From JAQGMO01 sp050954505 (GTDB taxonomy: Bacteria; Pseudomonadota; Gammaproteobacteria; Burkholderiales; Burkholderiaceae_D), in NCBI GenBank assembly GCA_050954505.1, contig JBPBPY010000361.1:1-7480 (forward strand): a stretch of 7,480 bases of DNA, read 5' to 3'. Every line of letters begins with the position of its first letter. Within the stretch, counting starts at the first letter, position 1. Below the pieces are notes generated by a model. It had not been told where the DNA came from and did no database searches. It saw only the letters and a program-made list of their open reading frames with translations. Below, in pieces: positions 5,901 through 7,480 of this stretch. The position numbers and the translations under genes were made by a program.

Positions 5901-6680
5901 ATGTCCGCTGAAATCCAGGCTTCACGTCGCGATGCAACGCTGATCCTGACGATCTCCAATCCGGGCAGCTGCAATGCGCTGCACCCGGACATGTTCGCTG
6001 CAGCCATCGAAACCCTGACCACGGCCGAGCGCGATCAATCGATCCGCATGGTGGTGCTGACCGGTGCCGACGAATGTTTTTGCGGCGGCGGAAATTTTCT
6101 GCGCCTGCTTGAGAACCGCAACCGCGACCGCCAGCAGCAGGCCGACAACCACGACTTGCTGCGCAGCTGGATCGAGGCCATCCGCGACTGTCCGAAACCG
6201 GTGATTGCCGCGGTCGACGGCATGGCCGCCGATGGCGGGTTTTCGCTGGCACTGGCCTGCGACATGATCGTGGCCGGCCGAAGCGCAAAGTTTTCCATGT
6301 CGCATTCGACCATTGGACTTACCCCCGAGGGCGGCGGCGCCTGGTTTCTTCTGCGTGCGCTGCCGCGGCAGCTGGCCAGCGAAATCCTGCTGCAAGGCAC
6401 GCCGATTCCGGCACCGCGCCTGCATGAACTGGGACTGGTCAATCGCCTGGTGCTCGATGGCCAGGCGCTCGACAGCGCGCTCGACTGGGCCGATGAACTG
6501 GGCGCCTTGTCACCGAATGCACTGGAAACCATCAAGTCATTGTTGCGCGATAATCCGGCGACGACGCTGGAGCAGCATTTCGTCACGGAGAAACAGTATT
6601 TTCTCGAAAGCCTGTACCATCGTGACGCCCAGGAAGGATTGGCGGCACTGATGGAAAAGCGCCCGCCGGTCTTCAAGTAA
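5901..6680 (+). CDS. enoyl-CoA hydratase/isomerase family protein, likely isomerase type
   Basis: This 259-residue protein has the complete crotonase fold: NPGSCNALHPDM (20-31), the first oxyanion-hole segment FCGGGNFL (60-67), PVIAAVDGMAADGGFSLALACD (100-121) with the second oxyanion glycine, FSMSHSTIGLTPEGGGAWFL (131-150), and a C-terminal LMEKRPPVFK. The two glutamates needed by hydratases are absent: Ser115 and His135 occupy those places. A Glu (143) sits instead in TPEGGG, where Delta3,Delta2-enoyl-CoA isomerases of the ECI2 type and PaaG-like isomerases place their acid/base (Glu or Asp). I therefore expect isomerisation of an acyl-CoA double bond rather than hydration; many automatic annotations would say hydratase. 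AAGG (5890-5893) lies seven bases before the ATG. It is 36 bases after the aminotransferase, suggesting a joint operon, perhaps for amino-acid-derived acyl-CoA breakdown. Confidence 0.88.
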   Translation: MSAEIQASRRDATLILTISNPGSCNALHPDMFAAAIETLTTAERDQSIRMVVLTGADECFCGGGNFLRLLENRNRDRQQQADNHDLLRSWIEAIRDCPKPVIAAVDGMAADGGFSLALACDMIVAGRSAKFSMSHSTIGLTPEGGGAWFLLRALPRQLASEILLQGTPIPAPRLHELGLVNRLVLDGQALDSALDWADELGALSPNALETIKSLLRDNPATTLEQHFVTEKQYFLESLYHRDAQEGLAALMEKRPPVFK

Positions 6681-6818
6681 CGGCGGTCCGTTGGCCAGCA
6701 CGGCTTGGCAACGCTCCAGCCGGCACGCAAGCCATCTTTCTGCGCAACGCCGTATTGCAGCCACCGCACTGCACGGCAATGGCGGCCCGCTTGAGTCATC
6801 TGATCAGCAAGGACTTCA
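6681..6818. other. intergenic region before the glutathione transferase gene
   Basis: No terminator with a T run, no RNA gene and no clear promoter is visible in these 138 bases. An AAGGA ribosome binding site at 6809-6813 lies five bases before ATG 6819. The transferase may be the last gene of the upstream operon or have an unrecognised promoter here. Confidence 0.35.
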
Positions 6819-7480
6819 ATGATAGATCTGTACAGTACCGCCACGCCCAACGGCCACAAGATCCACATCATGCTAGAGGAATGCGCCCTGCCGTATCGCG
6901 TGCATTCCATCGACATCGGTGCGGGCGACCAGTTCACACCGGAGTTCCTGGCTATCTCCCCCAACAACAAGATTCCTGCCATTGTCGACCAGGACGGTCC
7001 CGATGGCGAACCGATTTCCCTGTTCGAGTCCGGTGCGATCCTGGTCTACCTGGCCGGCAAGACCGGACGCTTCCTGGGCCACACCGAGCGCGAAAAGTTT
7101 GCCACCCTGCAGTGGCTGATGTTCCAGATGGGCGGTCTTGGCCCCATGCTGGGCCAGGCGCATCACTTTCGCATCTACGCGCCGGAAAAAATCGAGTATG
7201 CCTACAACCGCTACTCCAACGAGGCCAAACGTTTGTATGGGGTGCTGGATCGCCAATTGGCAAAATCAGAGTATCTCGCCGGCGAGCAGTACACCATCGC
7301 CGACATTGCCTGTTTTCCGTAGACGCGTTCGCATGCCAACCAGGGTATCGACCTGGCCGACTATCCGAATGTGGAACGCTGGTTCAGGACGATCGAAACA
7401 CGCCCGGCAGTGCAGCGTGGCGTGCAGGTCCTTATGGCCCAGCGCAAGGAGATCCGCGACGACCGCGCCAAGGAAATGCT
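6819..7480 (+). pseudogene. yfcG: glutathione transferase YfcG-type, interrupted by an in-frame TAG (3' end outside window)
   Basis: YfcG is a nu-class glutathione transferase with strong disulfide-reductase activity. The N-terminal thioredoxin fold is intact: STATPNGHKI (6-15, with Thr8 and Asn11 at the glutathione site), SPNNKIPAIVD (47-57) and LFESGAILVYLA (68-79). The helical domain follows with LQWLMFQMGGLGPMLGQAHHF and YTIADIACFP. Codon 168 is then TAG (7320-7322). The equivalent E. coli segment reads IADIACWPWVNA, so the stop replaces a conserved Trp and is one base from TGG. The same frame goes on without interruption to the window edge with matching family sequence (NQGIDLADYPNVERWF, ETRPAVQRG). 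The 167-residue product lacks the last part of the helical domain. Possible causes are a real nonsense mutation, a sequencing error, or amber readthrough. AAGGA five bases before ATG 6819 is a good ribosome binding site. Confidence 0.85.

Noticed and set aside
6035..6982. 315-codon minus-strand open frame opposite the crotonase and glutathione transferase
   Set aside because: It is a mirror frame of two well-supported genes and spans their spacer, with a Ser/Arg-rich sequence and no motif.

Overview
The window looks like chromosomal DNA from a betaproteobacterium of the Burkholderiales, most likely an Oxalobacteraceae member close to Herbaspirillum. The reasons are fairly high GC, the divergent rluD/bamD pair, close matches to YaaA, YbdL-type and YfcG-type proteins, and a HrpL-type promoter. 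The genus is an inference; no rRNA or other marker lies in the window.

Layout. Positions 1-825 (minus) hold most of rluD, the 23S rRNA pseudouridine synthase, cut by the left edge. A short AT-rich spacer with 12-nt repeats and promoter-like elements separates it from divergent bamD (937-1740, plus), the outer-membrane assembly lipoprotein. A strong bidirectional hairpin terminator (1798-1832) follows. Then comes the unusual gene, 1882-3057 (minus): a 391-residue, cysteine-free, Ser/Gly/Asp-rich protein. It has two nuclear-localisation-like basic motifs, an amphipathic helix, Ser-Asp, poly-Gly and Ser-Pro-Thr-Ala tracts, and an unrecognised C-terminal domain. An exact HrpL-type box (GGAACT-N16-CCACTCA) lies about 50 bases upstream of its GTG start. 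I read it as an undescribed, HrpL-controlled, type III-secreted harpin-like or effector protein standing alone among housekeeping genes.

The rest is metabolic or stress-related. yaaA (3279-4049, minus) is divergent from a solitary PIN-domain ribonuclease gene (4076-4540, plus). This is followed by a YbdL-type methionine/aromatic aminotransferase (4623-5864) and, 36 bases on, a crotonase-fold gene (5901-6680) that lacks both hydratase glutamates and looks like an enoyl-CoA isomerase. A YfcG-type glutathione transferase gene (from 6819) is interrupted by a TAG exactly where relatives have Trp, and the correct frame continues to the window edge.

The two observations most worth following are the HrpL-driven effector candidate and the nonsense codon in the glutathione transferase. 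No tRNA, rRNA, insertion sequence or CRISPR array was seen.
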